From Colletes latitarsis (Eukaryota > Arthropoda > Insecta > Hymenoptera > Colletidae), in the NCBI RefSeq assembly GCF_051014445.1, contig NW_027488370.1, positions 930,001-994,000 on the forward strand: 64,000 nucleotides of DNA, given 5' to 3'. Below are positions 26,801 to 39,050 of the stretch, piece after piece; the first letter of the stretch is position 1; each line of letters begins with the position of its first letter. The notes under the pieces are model-generated. The model worked only from the letters and a program-made list of their open reading frames with translations. It was not told the origin of the DNA and did not search any database. A program made the position numbers and the translations under genes.

Positions 26801-29075
26801 TGTCTGGGATAGTTCTGGTATTTGCAATCACCTGGTTCATACTTTCGCGTTTTTCGCATAGTTGTTGGCCAGATCCTGGGGTTTTTTCTGGTTTGGATCC
26901 CGTAGTAATGTGGTTCCACACCGAAACAGTCAATTGAACCTGTCCGATTAATATTTTACAGGATATCGCCGGTTATGTCTGGGTTAGGTCTGGCATTTGC
27001 CCTCATCTGGCTCGTACATTCGCATTTTTCGCATAGTTGTCGGCCAGATCCTGGGTTTTTTCTGGTTTGGATCCCGTAGTAATGTGGTTCCACACCGAAA
27101 CAGTCAATTAAACCTGTTTGCGATTAATATTTTACAGGATATCGCCGGTTATGTCTGGGTTAGGTCTGGTATTTGCCCTCATCTGGCTCGTACATTCGCA
27201 TTTTTCGCATAGTTGTCGGCCAGATCCTGGGTCTATTCAGGTTTGGATCCCGTAGTAATATGGTTCCACACCGAAAGTGTCAATTAAACCCGGCAGCGAT
27301 TAATATTTTATAGGATAACGCCGGTGATGTCTGGGTTAGGTCTGGTATTTTCCCTCATCTGGCTCGTACTTTCGCATTTTTCGCATACTTGTTGGCCAGA
27401 TCTTGGGTTTTTTATGGATTGGATCCCGTCGTAATGTGGTTCCACAGCGAAACAGTCAATTAAACCTGGTTGCGATTAATATTTTAGAGGATAACGCCGG
27501 CTATGTCTAGGTTAGGTCTGGTATTTGACCTCATCTGTCTCGTACTTTCGCGTATTTCGCATACTTGTTGTACAGATCCTGGCCGATTTCTGATTTGGAT
27601 CCCGTAGTAATGTGGTACCACACTGAAACAGTCAATAAAAGCTGGTTCCGATTAGTATTTTAGCTGATAACGGTGGTTATGTCTGTGTTAGTTCTGGTAT
27701 TTGCAATCATCTGGCTCATACTTTCGCGTTTTTCGTACATTTGTTGGCCAGATCCTGGCCCTTTTCTTGTTTGGATCACGTAGTAATGTGGTACCACACT
27801 GAAACAGTCAATAGAAGCCGGTTGCGATAAGTATTTTAGAGGATATCGCTGGTTATGTCTGGGTTAGTTCTGGTATTTGCTATCATCTGGCATATACTTT
27901 CGCGTCTTTCGCATACTTGTTGGCCAGATCCTGGGTTTTTTCTGGTTTGTATCCCGTAGTAATGAGGTTCCACACCGAAACAGTCAATTAAACTGGTTGC
28001 GATTAATACCTTAGAGGATAACACCGGTTATCTCTCGGGTAGGTCTGGGATTTGTCCTCATCTGGCTTGTATTTTCGCGTTTTTCGCATACTTGTTGGCC
28101 AGATCTTGGGTTTTTTGTGGATTGGATCCCGTCGTAATGTGGTTCCACACCGAAACAGTCAATTAAACCTCGTTGCGGATAATATTTTAGAGGATAACGC
28201 TGGTTATGTCTGGGACAGTTCTGGTATTTGCAATCATCTGGCTCGTACTTTCGCATTTTTCGCAAACTTGTTGGCCAGATCCTGGCCTTTTTCTGGCTTG
28301 GACCACGTAGTAACGTGGTTCCACACCGAAACAGTCAATTAAACCTGTATGCGATTAATATTTTACAGGATATCGCCGGTTATGTCTGGGTTAGGTCTGG
28401 TATTTGCCCCCATCTGGCTCGTACATTCGCATTTTTCGCATACTTGTTGGCCAGATCCTGGGTTTTTTCTGGTTTGTATCCCGTAGTAATGAGGTTCCAC
28501 ACCGAAACAGTCAATTAAACTGGTTGCGATTAATACTTTAGAGGATAACGCCGGTTATCTCTCGGGTAGGTCTGGGATTTGTCCTCATCTGGCTTGTACT
28601 TTCGCGTTTTTCGCATACTTGTTGACCAGATCCTGGCCTTTTTCTGGTCTGGATTACGTAGTAATGTGGCACCACACTGAAACAGTCAATAGAAGCTGGT
28701 TCCTATTAGTATTTTAGAGGATAACGCTGGTAATGTCTGGGTTAGTTCTGGTATTTGCAATCATCTGGCTCCTACATTCGTGTTTTTCGCATACTTGTTG
28801 ACCAAATCCTGGGATTCTTCAGGTTTTGATCCCGTAGCAATGTGGTTCCACACCGAAACGGTCAATTAAACCCGGCAGCGATTAATATTTTATAGGATAA
28901 CGCCGGTGATGTCTGGGTTAGGTCTGGTATTTTCCCGCATCTGGCTCGTACTTTCGCATTTTTCGCATACTTGTTGGCCAGATCTTGGGTTTTTTGTGGA
29001 TTGGATCCCGTCGTAATGTGGTTCCACACCGAAACAGTCAATTAAACCTGTTTGCGATTTATATTTTAGAGGATA
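23832..29075 (+). repeat. Family A long block c, copy 2
   Basis: Second copy at offset 13,533 bp. It ends near 29,075: the first copy continues GCCGGTAATG with an AACTTCTTGG monomer, whereas this copy continues GCCGGTTATG and repeats material from 13,611 onward. A compact mismatch patch lies at 28,103-28,144. Confidence 0.84.
24784..26230 (+). repeat. 3-monomer higher-order repeat, second array
   Basis: Same trimer series as at 11,251-12,697, carried within block c copy 2. Units start at 24,784, 25,312 and 25,840 with a 528-bp period. Copy number is equal in the two arrays, so the trimer was expanded before the long block was duplicated. Single versions of the GAAGCAGTC monomer with its neighbours occur near 3,337 and 17,574. 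Confidence 0.84.
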
Positions 29076-29077
29076 TC
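27144..29077 (+). repeat. 11-monomer higher-order repeat, unit 1 (1,934 bp)
   Basis: Bounded by GCCGGTTATG markers at 27,144 and 29,078. It equals 13,611-15,542 shifted by 13,533, apart from one compact patch. Its end joins directly to a second copy of its own start, which is the signature of a tandem expansion of a segment that is single-copy at 13,611-15,542. Confidence 0.85.
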
Positions 29078-31014
29078 GCCGGTTATGTCTGGGTTAGGTC
29101 TGGTATTTGCCCTCATCTGGCTCGTACATTCGCATTTTTCGCATAGTTGTCGGCCAGATCCTGGGTCTTTTCAGGTTTGGATCCCGTAGTAATGTGGTTC
29201 CACACCGAAAGTGTCAATTAAACCCGGCAGCGATTAATATTTTATAGGATAACGCCGGTGATGTCTGGGTTAGGTCTGGTATTTTCCCTCATCTGGCTCG
29301 TACTTTCGCATTTTTCGCATACTTGTTGGCCAGATCTTGGGTTTTTTATGGATTGGATCCCGTCGTAATGTGGTTCCACAGCGAAACAGTCAATTAAACC
29401 TGGTTGCGATTAATATTTTAGAGGATAACGCCGGCTATGTCTAGGTTAGGTCTGGTATTTGACCTCATCTGTCTCGTACTTTCGCGTATTTCGCATACTT
29501 GTTGTACAGATCCTGGCCGATTTCTGATTTGGATCCCGTAGTAATGTGGTACCACACTGAAACAGTCAATAAAAGCTGGTTCCGATTAGTATTTTAGCTG
29601 ATAACGGTGGTTATGTCTGTGTTAGTTCTGGTATTTGCAATCATCTGGCTCATACTTTCGCGTTTTTCGTACATTTGTTGGCCAGATCCTGGCCCTTTTC
29701 TTGTTTGGATCACGTAGTAATGTGGTACCACACTGAAACAGTCAATAGAAGCCGGTTGCGATAAGTATTTTAGAGGATATCGCTGGTTATGTCTGGGTTA
29801 GTTCTGGTATTTGCTATCATCTGGCATATACTTTCGCGTCTTTCGCATACTTGTTGGCCAGATCCTGGGTTTTTTCTGGTTTGTATCCCGTAGTAATGAG
29901 GTTCCACACCGAAACAGTCAATTAAACTGGTTGCGATTAATACCTTAGAGGATAACGCCGGTTATCTCTCGGGTAGGTCTGGGATTTGTCCTCATCTGGC
30001 TTGTATTTTCGCGTTTTTCGCATACTTGTTGGCCAGTTCCTGGACTTTTTCTGGCATGGACCACGTAGGAATGTTGTACCACACCGAAACAGTCAATTAA
30101 ACCTCGTTGCGGATAATATTTTAGAGGATAACGCTGGTTATGTCTTGTTTGACAGTTCTGGTATTTGCAATCATCTGGCTCGTACTTTCGCATTTTTCGC
30201 AAACTTGTTGGCCAGATCCTGGCCTTTTTCTGGCTTGGACCACGTAGTAACGTGGTTCCACACCGAAACAGTCAATTAAACCTGTATGCGATTAATATTT
30301 TACAGGATATCGCCGGTTATGTCTGGGTTAGGTCTGGTATTTGCCCCCATCTGCCTCGTACATTCGCATTTTTCGCATACTTGTTGGCCAGATCCTGGGT
30401 TTTTTCTGGTTTGTATCCCGTAGTAATGAGGTTCCACACCGAAACAGTCAATTAAACTGGTTGCGATTAATACTTTAGAGGATAACGCCGGTTATCTCTC
30501 GGGTAGGTCTGGGATTTGTCCTCATCTGGCTTGTACTTTCGCGTTTTTCGCATACTTGTTGACCAGATCCTGGCCTTTTTCTGGTCTGGATTACGTAGTA
30601 ATGTGGCACCACACTGAAACAGTCAATAGAAGCTGGTTCCAATTAGTATTTTAGAGGATAACGCTGGTAATGTCTGGGTTAGTTCTGGTATTTGCAATCA
30701 TCTGGCTCCTACATTCGTGTTTTTCGCATACTTGTTGACCAAATCCTGGGATTCTTCAGGTTTTGATCCCGTAGCAATGTGGTTCCACACCGAAACGGTC
30801 AATTAAACCCGGCAGCGATTAATATTTTATAGGATAACGCCGGTGATGTCTGGGTTAGGTCTGGTATTTTCCCGCATCTGGCTCGTACTTTCGCATTTTT
30901 CGCATACTTGTTGGCCAGATCTTGGGTTTTTTGTGGATTGGATCCCGTCGTAATGTGGTTCCACACCGAAACAGTCAATTAAACCTGTTTGCGATTTATA
31001 TTTTAGAGGATATC
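29078..31014 (+). repeat. 11-monomer higher-order repeat, unit 2 (1,937 bp)
   Basis: Tandem copy of the preceding unit. It is three bases longer because of a private change near 30,141-30,152, where TGTCTGGGACAG has become TGTCTTGTTTGACAG. Another private change is CATCTGCCTCGTAC near 30,350. Confidence 0.85.
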
Positions 31015-33299
31015 GCCGGTTATGTCTGGGTTAGGTCTGGTATTTGCCCTCATCTGGCTCGTACATTCGCATTTTTCGCATAGTTGTCGGCCAGATCCTG
31101 GGTCTTTTCAGGTTTGGATCCCGTAGTAATGTGGTTCCACACCGAAAGTGTCAATTAAACCCGGCAGCGATTAATATTTTATAGGATAACGCCGGTGATG
31201 TCTGGGTTAGGTCTGGTATTTTCCCTCATCTGGCTCGTACTTTCGCATTTTTCGCATACTTGTTGGCCAGATCTTGGGTTTTTTATGGATTGGATCCCGT
31301 CGTAATGTGGTTCCACAGCGAAACAGTCAATTAAACCTGGTTGCGATTAATATTTTAGAGGATAACGCCGGCTATGTCTAGGTTAGGTCTGGTATTTGAC
31401 CTCATCTGTCTCGTACTTTCGCGTATTTCGCATACTTGTTGTACAGATCCTGGCCGATTTCTGATTTGGATCCCGTAGTAATGTGGTACCACACTGAAAC
31501 AGTCAATAAAAGCTGGTTCCGATTAGTATTTTAGCTGATAACGGTGGTTATGTCTGTGTTAGTTCTGGTATTTGCAATCATCTGGCTCATACTTTCGCGT
31601 TTTTCGTACATTTGTTGGCCAGATCCTGGCCCTTTTCTTGTTTGGATCACGTAGTAATGTGGTACCACACTGAAACAGTCAATAGAAGCCGGTTGCGATA
31701 AGTATTTTAGAGGATATCGCTGGTTATGTCTGGGTTAGTTCTGGTATTTGCTATCATCTGGCATATACTTTCGCGTCTTTCGCATACTTGTTGGCCAGAT
31801 CCTGGGTTTTTTCTGGTTTGTATCCCGTAGTAATGAGGTTCCACACCGAAACAGTCAATTAAACTGGTTGCGATTAATACCTTAGAGGATAACGCCGGTT
31901 ATCTCTCGGGTAGGTCTGGGATTTGTCCTCATCTGGCTTGTATTTTCGCGTTTTTCGCATACTTGTTGGCCAGTTCCTGGACTTTTTCTGGCATGGACCA
32001 CGTAGGAATGTTGTACCACACCGAAACAGTCAATTAAACCTCGTTGCGGATAATATTTTAGAGGATAACGCTGGTTATGTCTGGGTTAGTTCTGGTATTT
32101 GCTATCATCTGGCATATACTTTCGCGTCTTTCGCATACTTGTTGGCCAGATCCTGGGTTTTTTCTGGTTTGTATCCCGTAGTAATGAGGTTCCACACCGA
32201 AACAGTCAATTAAACTGGTTGCGATTAATACCTTAGAGGATAACGCCGGTTATCTCTCGGGTAGGTCTGGGATTTGTCCTCATCTGGCTTGTATTTTCGC
32301 GTTTTTCGCATACTTGTTGGCCAGTTCCTGGACTTTTTCTGGCATGGACCACGTAGGAATGTTGTACCACACCGAAACAGTCAATTAAACCTCGTTGCGG
32401 ATAATATTTTAGAGGATAACGCTGGTTATGTCTGGGACAGTTCTGGTATTTGCAATCATCTGGCTCGTACTTTCGTATTTTTCGCAAACTTGTTGGCCAG
32501 ATCCTGGCCTTTTTCTGGCTTGGACCACGTAGTAACGTGGTTCCACACCGAAACAGTCAATTAAACCTGTATGCGATTAATATTTTACAGGATATCGCCG
32601 GTTATGTCTGGGTTAGGTCTGGTATTTGCCCCCATCTGGCTCGTACATTCGCATTTTTCGCATACTTGTTGGCCAGATCCTGGGTTTTTTCTGGTTTGTA
32701 TCCCGTAGTAATGAGGTTCCACACCGAAACAGTCAATTAAACTGGTTGCGATTAATACTTTAGAGGAAAACGCCGGTTATCTCTCGGGTAGGTCTGGGAT
32801 TTGTCCTCATCTGGCTTGTACTTTCGCGTTTTTCGCATACTTGTTGACCAGATCCTGGCCTTTTTCTGGTCTGGATTACGTAGTAATGTGGCACCACACT
32901 GAAACAGTCAATAGAAGCTGGTTCCTATTAGTATTTTAGAGGATAACGCTGGTAATGTCTGGGTTAGTTCTGGTATTTGCAATCATCTGGCTCCTACATT
33001 CGTGTTTTTCGCATACTTGTTGACCAAATCCTGGGATTCTTCAGGTTTTGATCCCGTAGCAATGTGGTTCCACACCGAAACGGTCAATTAAACCCGGCAG
33101 CGATTAATATTTTATAGGATAACGCCGGTGATGTCTGGGTTAGGTCTGGTATTTTCCCGCATCTGGCTCGTACTTTCGCATTTTTCGCATACTTGTTGGC
33201 CAGATCTTGGGTTTTATGTGGATTGGATCCCGTCGTAATGTGGTTCCACACCGAAACAGTCAATTAAACCTGTTTGCGATTTATATTTTAGAGGATATC
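31015..33299 (+). repeat. 11-monomer higher-order repeat, unit 3, expanded to 13 (2,285 bp)
   Basis: Third tandem copy, longer than the first by exactly 351 bp because a two-monomer segment is doubled inside it. After it the array continues with the AACTTCTTGG monomer as at 15,542 onward (offset 17,755) for about 270 bp until family A stops at 33,570. Confidence 0.84.
31728..32429 (+). repeat. Nested two-monomer tandem duplication (351 bp)
   Basis: Sequence from 31,728 repeats from 32,079 at offset 351, including CATCTGGCATATACTTTCG and the GGACCACGTAGGAATG monomer. The same stretch is single-copy in the two neighbouring 11-monomer units, so this is a recent local event. Confidence 0.83.
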
Positions 33300-33589
33300 G
33301 CCGGTAATGTCTGGGTTAGGTCTGGTATTTGCCCTCATCTGGCTCGTACTTTCGCATTTTTCGCAAACTTCTTGGCCAGATCCTGGCCGATTTCTGATTT
33401 GGATCCCGTAGTAATGTGGTACCACACTGAAACAGTCAATTAAACCTGATTGCGATTAGTATTTTAGAGGATAACGCCGGTTATGTCACGGTTAATTCTA
33501 GGATTTCCCGTCATCTGTCTGGTACTTTCGCGTATTTCACATACTTGTTGGCCAGATCCTCGGTTTTTTCTGGTTTGGATCACGTAGTA

Positions 33590-34250
33590 ATGTGGTACCA
33601 CACTGAAACAGTCGATTAAACCTGGTTTCGATCAATATTTTAGAGGATAACGCAAGTTAATTCTGGGATTGGTCTGGGATTTGACATCATCAGACTCATA
33701 CTTTCGCACACTTCACATACTCGTTGAACAGATCCTGGGTTATTCTCTGGTCTGGATCACATAGTAATGTGGTACCACACTGAAACAGTCGATTGAACCA
33801 GGTGTCGATCAATATTTTTGAGGATAACGCATGTTAGGTCTAGGTTAGGCCTGGGATTTTCACTCATCAGACTCATACTTTCGCATTCTTTACATACTTG
33901 TTGAACGGATCCTGGGTTTTTTCTGGTTTGGATCACGTAGTAATGTGGGACCACACTGAAACAGTCAATTAAACCTGGTTTCGATCAATATTTTAGAGAA
34001 TAATTCATGTTAGGTCTGGGTCAGGTCTGGGATTTGCTCTCATCAGGCTCATTCTTTCGCATAGTTCTCATACTTGATGGCTAGATCCTGGGCTTCTTCT
34101 GGATTGCATCACGTTGTAATGAAGTACAACACTGAAACAGTCAATTAAACCTGGTTTCCATCAATATCTTAGAGGACAACGCAAGTTAGGTCTGGGATAT
34201 GTCTGGGATTTGCCCTCATCAGGCTCATTCTTTCGCGTTTTTCACATACT
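33590..34250 (+). repeat. First family B monomers, repeated at 40,975-41,635
   Basis: Offset 7,385 bp (42 monomers), checked at 33,641 and 34,001. Diagnostic shared words are TTTCGCACACTTCACATACT and TCTGGTCTGGATCACATAG. The material beside the A/B junction is therefore not a unique transition sequence but a duplicate of internal family B. Confidence 0.75.
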
Positions 34251-35059
34251 TGTTGAACGGATCCTGGGTTTTTCTGGTTTGGATCACGTAGTAATGTGGG
34301 ACCACACTGAAACAGTCAATTAAACCTGGTTTCGATCAATATTTTAGAGAATAATTCATGTTAGGTCCAGGTCAGGTCTCGGATTTGCTCTCATCAGGCT
34401 CATTCCTTCGCATATTTCTCATACTTGATGGCTAGATCCTGGGCTTCTTCTGGATTGCATCACGTAGTAATGAAGTACAACACTGAAACAGTCAATTAAA
34501 CCTGGTTTCCATCAATATCTTAGAGGACAACGCAAGTTAGGTCTGGGATATGTCTGGGATTTGCCCTCATCAGGCTCATACTTTCGCGTTTTTCACATAC
34601 TTGTTGAACAGATCCTGGGTTTTTTCTGGTTTGGATCACGTAGTAGGGTGGTACCACGCTGAAACAGTCCATTAAACCTGGTTTGGATGAATATTTTAGA
34701 GGATAACGCATGTTAGGTTTGGGTTAGGTCTAGGATTTGCCCTCATCAGGCTCATACTTTCGCATATTTCTCATACTTCATGGCTAGATCCTGGGCTGTT
34801 TCTGGATTGTATCACGTAGTAATGTGGCACCACGCTGAAACAGTCGATTAAACCTGGTTTCGATCAATATTTTATAGGATAACGCAAGTTAAGTCTGGGA
34901 TAGGTCTGGGATTTGACCTCATCAGACTCATACTTTCGCGTTTTTCACATACTTGTTGAACAGATCCTGGGTTTTTTCTGGTTTGGATCACGTAGTAATG
35001 TGGGACCACACTGAAACAGTCAAGTAAACCTGGTTTCGATCAATATTTTAGAGGATAAC

Positions 35060-36760
35060 GCATGTTAGGTCTAGGTTAGGCCTGGGATTTGCCCTCATCA
35101 GAGTCATACTGTCGCAGTTTTAACATACTTGTTGAAAGGATCCTGGGTTTTTTCTGGTTTGGTTCACGTAGTAATGTGGTACCACACTGAAACATTCAAT
35201 TAAACCTTTTCTTGATAAATATTTTGGAGGATAACGCATGTTAGGTTTGGGTTAGGTCTGAGGTTTGGCCCTCATCAGGCTCATACTTTCGCATATTTCT
35301 CAAACTTCATGGCTAGATCCTGGGCTGTTTCTGGATTGTATCAGGTAGTAAAGTGGTACCACACTGAAACATTCAATGAAACCTGGTCTGGATAAATATT
35401 TTAGAGGATAACGCATCTTAGGTCTGGGTTAGGTCTAAGATTTGCCCTCATCATGCTCACAGTTTAGCGTTTTTCCCATACTTCTTGAACAGATCCTGGG
35501 CTTTCTCTGGTTTGGATCACGAAGTAGTGTGGTACCACACTCAAACAGTCCATTAAACCTGGTTTCGATCAATATTTTAGAGGATAACGCATGTTAGGTC
35601 TAGGTTAGGTCTGGGAATTGCTCTCATCAGGCTCATTCTTTCGCATATTTCTCATACTTGATGGCTAGATCCTGGGCTTTTTCTGGATTGCATCACGTAG
35701 TAATGTAGTACCACACTGAAACAGTCAATGAAACCTGGTTTCCATCAATATTTTAGAGGACAACGCAAGTTAGGTCTAGGTAAGGTCTGAGATTTTCGCT
35801 GATCAGAATCATACTTTCGCATTCTTCACATACTTGTTGAACGGATCCTGGGTTTTTTCTGGTTTGGTTCTCGTAGTAATGTGGTACCACACTGAAACAT
35901 TCAATTAAACCTGGTCTTGATAAATATTCTGGGAGGATAACGCATATTAGGTTTGGGTTAGGTCTAGGATTTGCCCTCGTCAGGCTCATACTTTCGCATA
36001 TTTCACATACTTCATGGCTAGATCCTGGGCTGTTTCTGGATTGTATCACGTAGTAATGTGGTACCACGCTGAAACAGTCGATTAAACCTGGTTTCGATCA
36101 ATATTTTAGAGGATAACCCAAGTTAAGTCTGGGATAGGTCTGGGATTTGACCTCATCAGACTCATACTTTCGCGTTTTTCACATACTTGTTGAACAGATC
36201 CTGGGTTATTTTCTGGTTTGGATCACATAGTAATGTGGTACCACACTGAAACAGTCGATTAAACCAGGTTTCGATCAATATTTTTGAGGATAACGCATGT
36301 TAGGTCTAGGTTAGGCCTGGGATTTTCACTCATCGGACTCATACTTTCGCATTCTTCACATTCTTGTTGAACGGATCCTGGGTTTTTTCTGGTTTGGATC
36401 ACGTAGTAATGTGGGACCACACTGAAACAGTCAATTAAACCTGGTTTCGATCAATATTTTAGAGAATAATTCATGTTAGGTCTAGGTTAGGTCTGGGATT
36501 TGCTCTCATCAGGCTCATTCTTTCGCATATTTCTCATACTTGATGCCTAGATCCTGGGCTTTTTCTGGATTGCATCACGTAGTAATAAAGTACAACACTG
36601 AAACAGTCAATTAAACCTGGTTTCCATCAATATCTTAGAGGACAACGCAAGTTAGGTCTGGGATATGTCTGGGATTTGCCCTCATCAGGCTCATACTGTC
36701 GCGTTTTTCACATACTTGTTGAACAGATCCTGCGTTTTTTCTGGTTTGGATCACGTAGTA
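35060..36760 (+). repeat. Family B block, copy 1 (offset 2,467 then 2,291)
   Basis: Matches 37,527-39,050. The left part (35,060-35,540) aligns at offset 2,467 and the part from 35,740 at 2,291 then 2,290; the 176-bp change means one monomer is missing in the downstream copy. Shared rare words include CATACTGTCGCAG versus CATACTGTGGCAG, CACAGTTTAGCG and AAACCTTTTCTTG. Confidence 0.75.
35526..35541. other. Extended 16-bp palindrome
   Basis: AGTGTGGTACCACACT is a perfect 16-bp palindrome made when the GTAGTAATG word becomes GTAGTAGTG. The same extension occurs in other family B monomers, for example at about 37,991 and 40,798, while monomers with CCACGCTG keep only the core. Confidence 0.8.
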
Positions 36761-37349
36761 GTGTGGTACCACGCTGAAACAGTCCATTAAACCTGGTTTG
36801 GATCAATATTTTAGAGGATAACGCATGTTAGGTCTAGGTTAGGCCTGGGATTTTCACTCATCAGACTCATACTTTCGCATTCTTCACATACTTGTTGAAC
36901 GGATCCCGGGTTATTTCTGGTTTGGATCACGTAGTAATGTGGGACCACACTGAAACAGTCAATTAAACCAGGTTTCGATCAATATTTTAGAGAATAATTC
37001 ATGTTAGGTCTAGGTTAGGTCTGGGATTTGCTCTCATCAGGCTCATTCTTTCGCATATTTCTCATACTTCATGGCTAGATCCTGGGCTGTTTCTGGACTG
37101 TATCACGTAGTAATGTGGTACCACGCTGAAACAGTCAATTAAACCTGGTTTCGATCAATATTTTAGAGAATAATTCATGTTAGGTCTAGGTTAGGTCTGG
37201 GATTTGCTCTCATCAGGCTCATTCTTTCGCATATTGCTCATACTTGATTGCTAGATCCTGGGCTTTTTCTGGATTGCATCACGTAGTAATGAAGTACAAC
37301 ACAGAAACAGTCAATTAAACCTGGTTTCCATCAATATTCTAGAGGACAA

Positions 37350-37885
37350 CGCATGTTAGGTCTAGGTTAGGTCTGGGATTTGCTCTCATCAGGCTCATTC
37401 TTTCGCATATTTCTCATACTTGATGGCTAGATCCTGGGCTTTTTCTGGATTGCGTCACGTAGTAATGTAGTACCACACTGAAACAGTCAATGAAACCTGG
37501 TTTCCATTAATATTCTAGAGGACAACGCATGTTAGGTCTAGGTTAGGCCTGGGATTTGCCCTCATCAGAGTCATACTGTGGCAGTTTTAACATACTTGTT
37601 GAACGGATCCTGGGTTTTTTCTGGTTTGGTTCACGTAGTAACGTGGTACCGCACTGAAACATTCAATTAAACCTTTTCTTGATAAATATTTTAGAGGATA
37701 ACGCGTGTTAGGTTTGGGTTAGGTCTGAGGTTTGGCTCTCATCAGGCTCATACTTTCGCATATTTCTCATACTTCATGGCTAGATCCTGGGCTGTCTCTG
37801 GATTGTATCAGGTAGTAAAGTGGTACCACACTGAAACATTCAATGAAACCTGGTCTGGATAAATATTTTAGAGGATAACGCATCT
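37350..37885 (+). repeat. Three-monomer segment repeated at 43,150-43,685
   Basis: Offset 5,800 bp (33 monomers). Both copies share the GATTGCGTCACGTAG monomer, CATACTGTGGCAGTTTTAAC and the rare GTGGTACCGCAC change. The match ends at the change from GCATCTTAGG to GCATGTTAGG. Confidence 0.75.
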
Positions 37886-39050
37886 TAGGTCTGGGTTAGG
37901 TCTAAGATTTGCCCTCATCAGGCTCACAGTTTAGCGTTTTTCACATACTTCTTGAACAGATCCTGGGCTTTCTCTGGTTTGGATCACGAAGTAGTGTGGT
38001 ACCACACTGAAACAGTCAATGAAACCTGGTTTCCAACATTATTTTAGAGGACAACGCAAGTTAGGTCTAGGTAAGGCCTGAGATTTTCACTGATCAGACT
38101 CATACTTTCGCATTCTTCACATACTTGTTGAACGGATCCTGGGTTTTTTCTGGTTTGGTTCGCGTAGTAATGTGGTACCACACTGAAACATTCAATTAAA
38201 CCTGGTCTTGATAAATATTTTAGAGGATAACGCATGTTAGGTTTGGGTTAGGTCTAGGATTTGCCCTCATCAGGCTCATACTTTCGCATATTTCACATAC
38301 TTCATGGCTAGATCCTGGGGTGTTTCTGGATTGTATCACGTAGTAATGTGGTACCACGCTGATACAGTCGATTAAACCTGGTTTCGATCAATATTTTAGA
38401 GGATAACACAAGTTAAGTCTGGGATAGGTCTGGGATTTGACCTCATCAGACTCATACTTTCGCGTTTTTCACATACTTGATGAACAGATCCTGGGTTATT
38501 TTCTGGTTTGGATCACATAGTAATGTGGTACCACACTGAGACAGTCGATTAAACCAGGTTTCGATCAATATTTTTGAGGATAACGCATGTTAGGTCTAGT
38601 TTAGGCCTGGGATTTTCACTCATCGGACTCATAACTTCGCATTCTTCACATTCTTGTTGAACGGATCCTGGGTTTTTTCTGGTTTGGATCACGTAGTAAT
38701 GTGGGACCACACTGAAACAGTCAATTAAACCTTGTTTCGATCAATATTTTAGAGAATAATTCATGTTAGGTCTAGGTTAGGTCTGGGATTTGCTCTCATC
38801 AGGCTCATTCTTTCGCATATTTCTCATACTTGATGGCTAGATCCTAGGCTTTTTCTGGATTGCATCACGTAGTAATGAAGTACAACACTGAAACAGTCAA
38901 TTAAACCTGGTTTCCATCAATATCTTAGAGGACAACGCAAGTTAGGTCTGGGATATGTCTGGGATATGCCCTCATCAGGCTCATACTTTCGCGTTTTTCA
39001 CATACTTGTTGAACAGATCCTGGGTTTTTTCTGGTTTGGATCACGTAGTA
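37527..39050 (+). repeat. Family B block, copy 2
   Basis: Downstream partner of 35,060-36,760, one monomer shorter. Its first part is also related to 43,327-43,685 at offset 5,800, so the same material has been copied at least twice. Confidence 0.74.

Larger units (their letters stand above)
1..33570 (+). repeat. Satellite array, family A (~176-bp monomer, ~190 copies)
   Basis: Continuous head-to-tail tandem repeat. Landmarks such as the GTAGTAATG word recur every 175-177 bases with no other sequence between them. A typical monomer runs from GGATCACGTAGTAATG or GGATCCCGTAGTAATG, through CACCGAAACAGTCAATTAAA, GTTGCGATTAATATTTTAG, AGGATAACGCCGGTTATG, TCATCTGGCTCGTAC, TTTCGCATTTTTCGCA and TTGGCCAGATCCTGG, to a T6 tract and TCTGGTTTGGAT. 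Variants are shared between distant positions in a fixed order, so monomers are arranged in higher-order repeats. No monomer in the opposite orientation and no inserted element was seen. A centromeric or pericentromeric satellite is the best interpretation; species is unknown. Confidence 0.96.
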
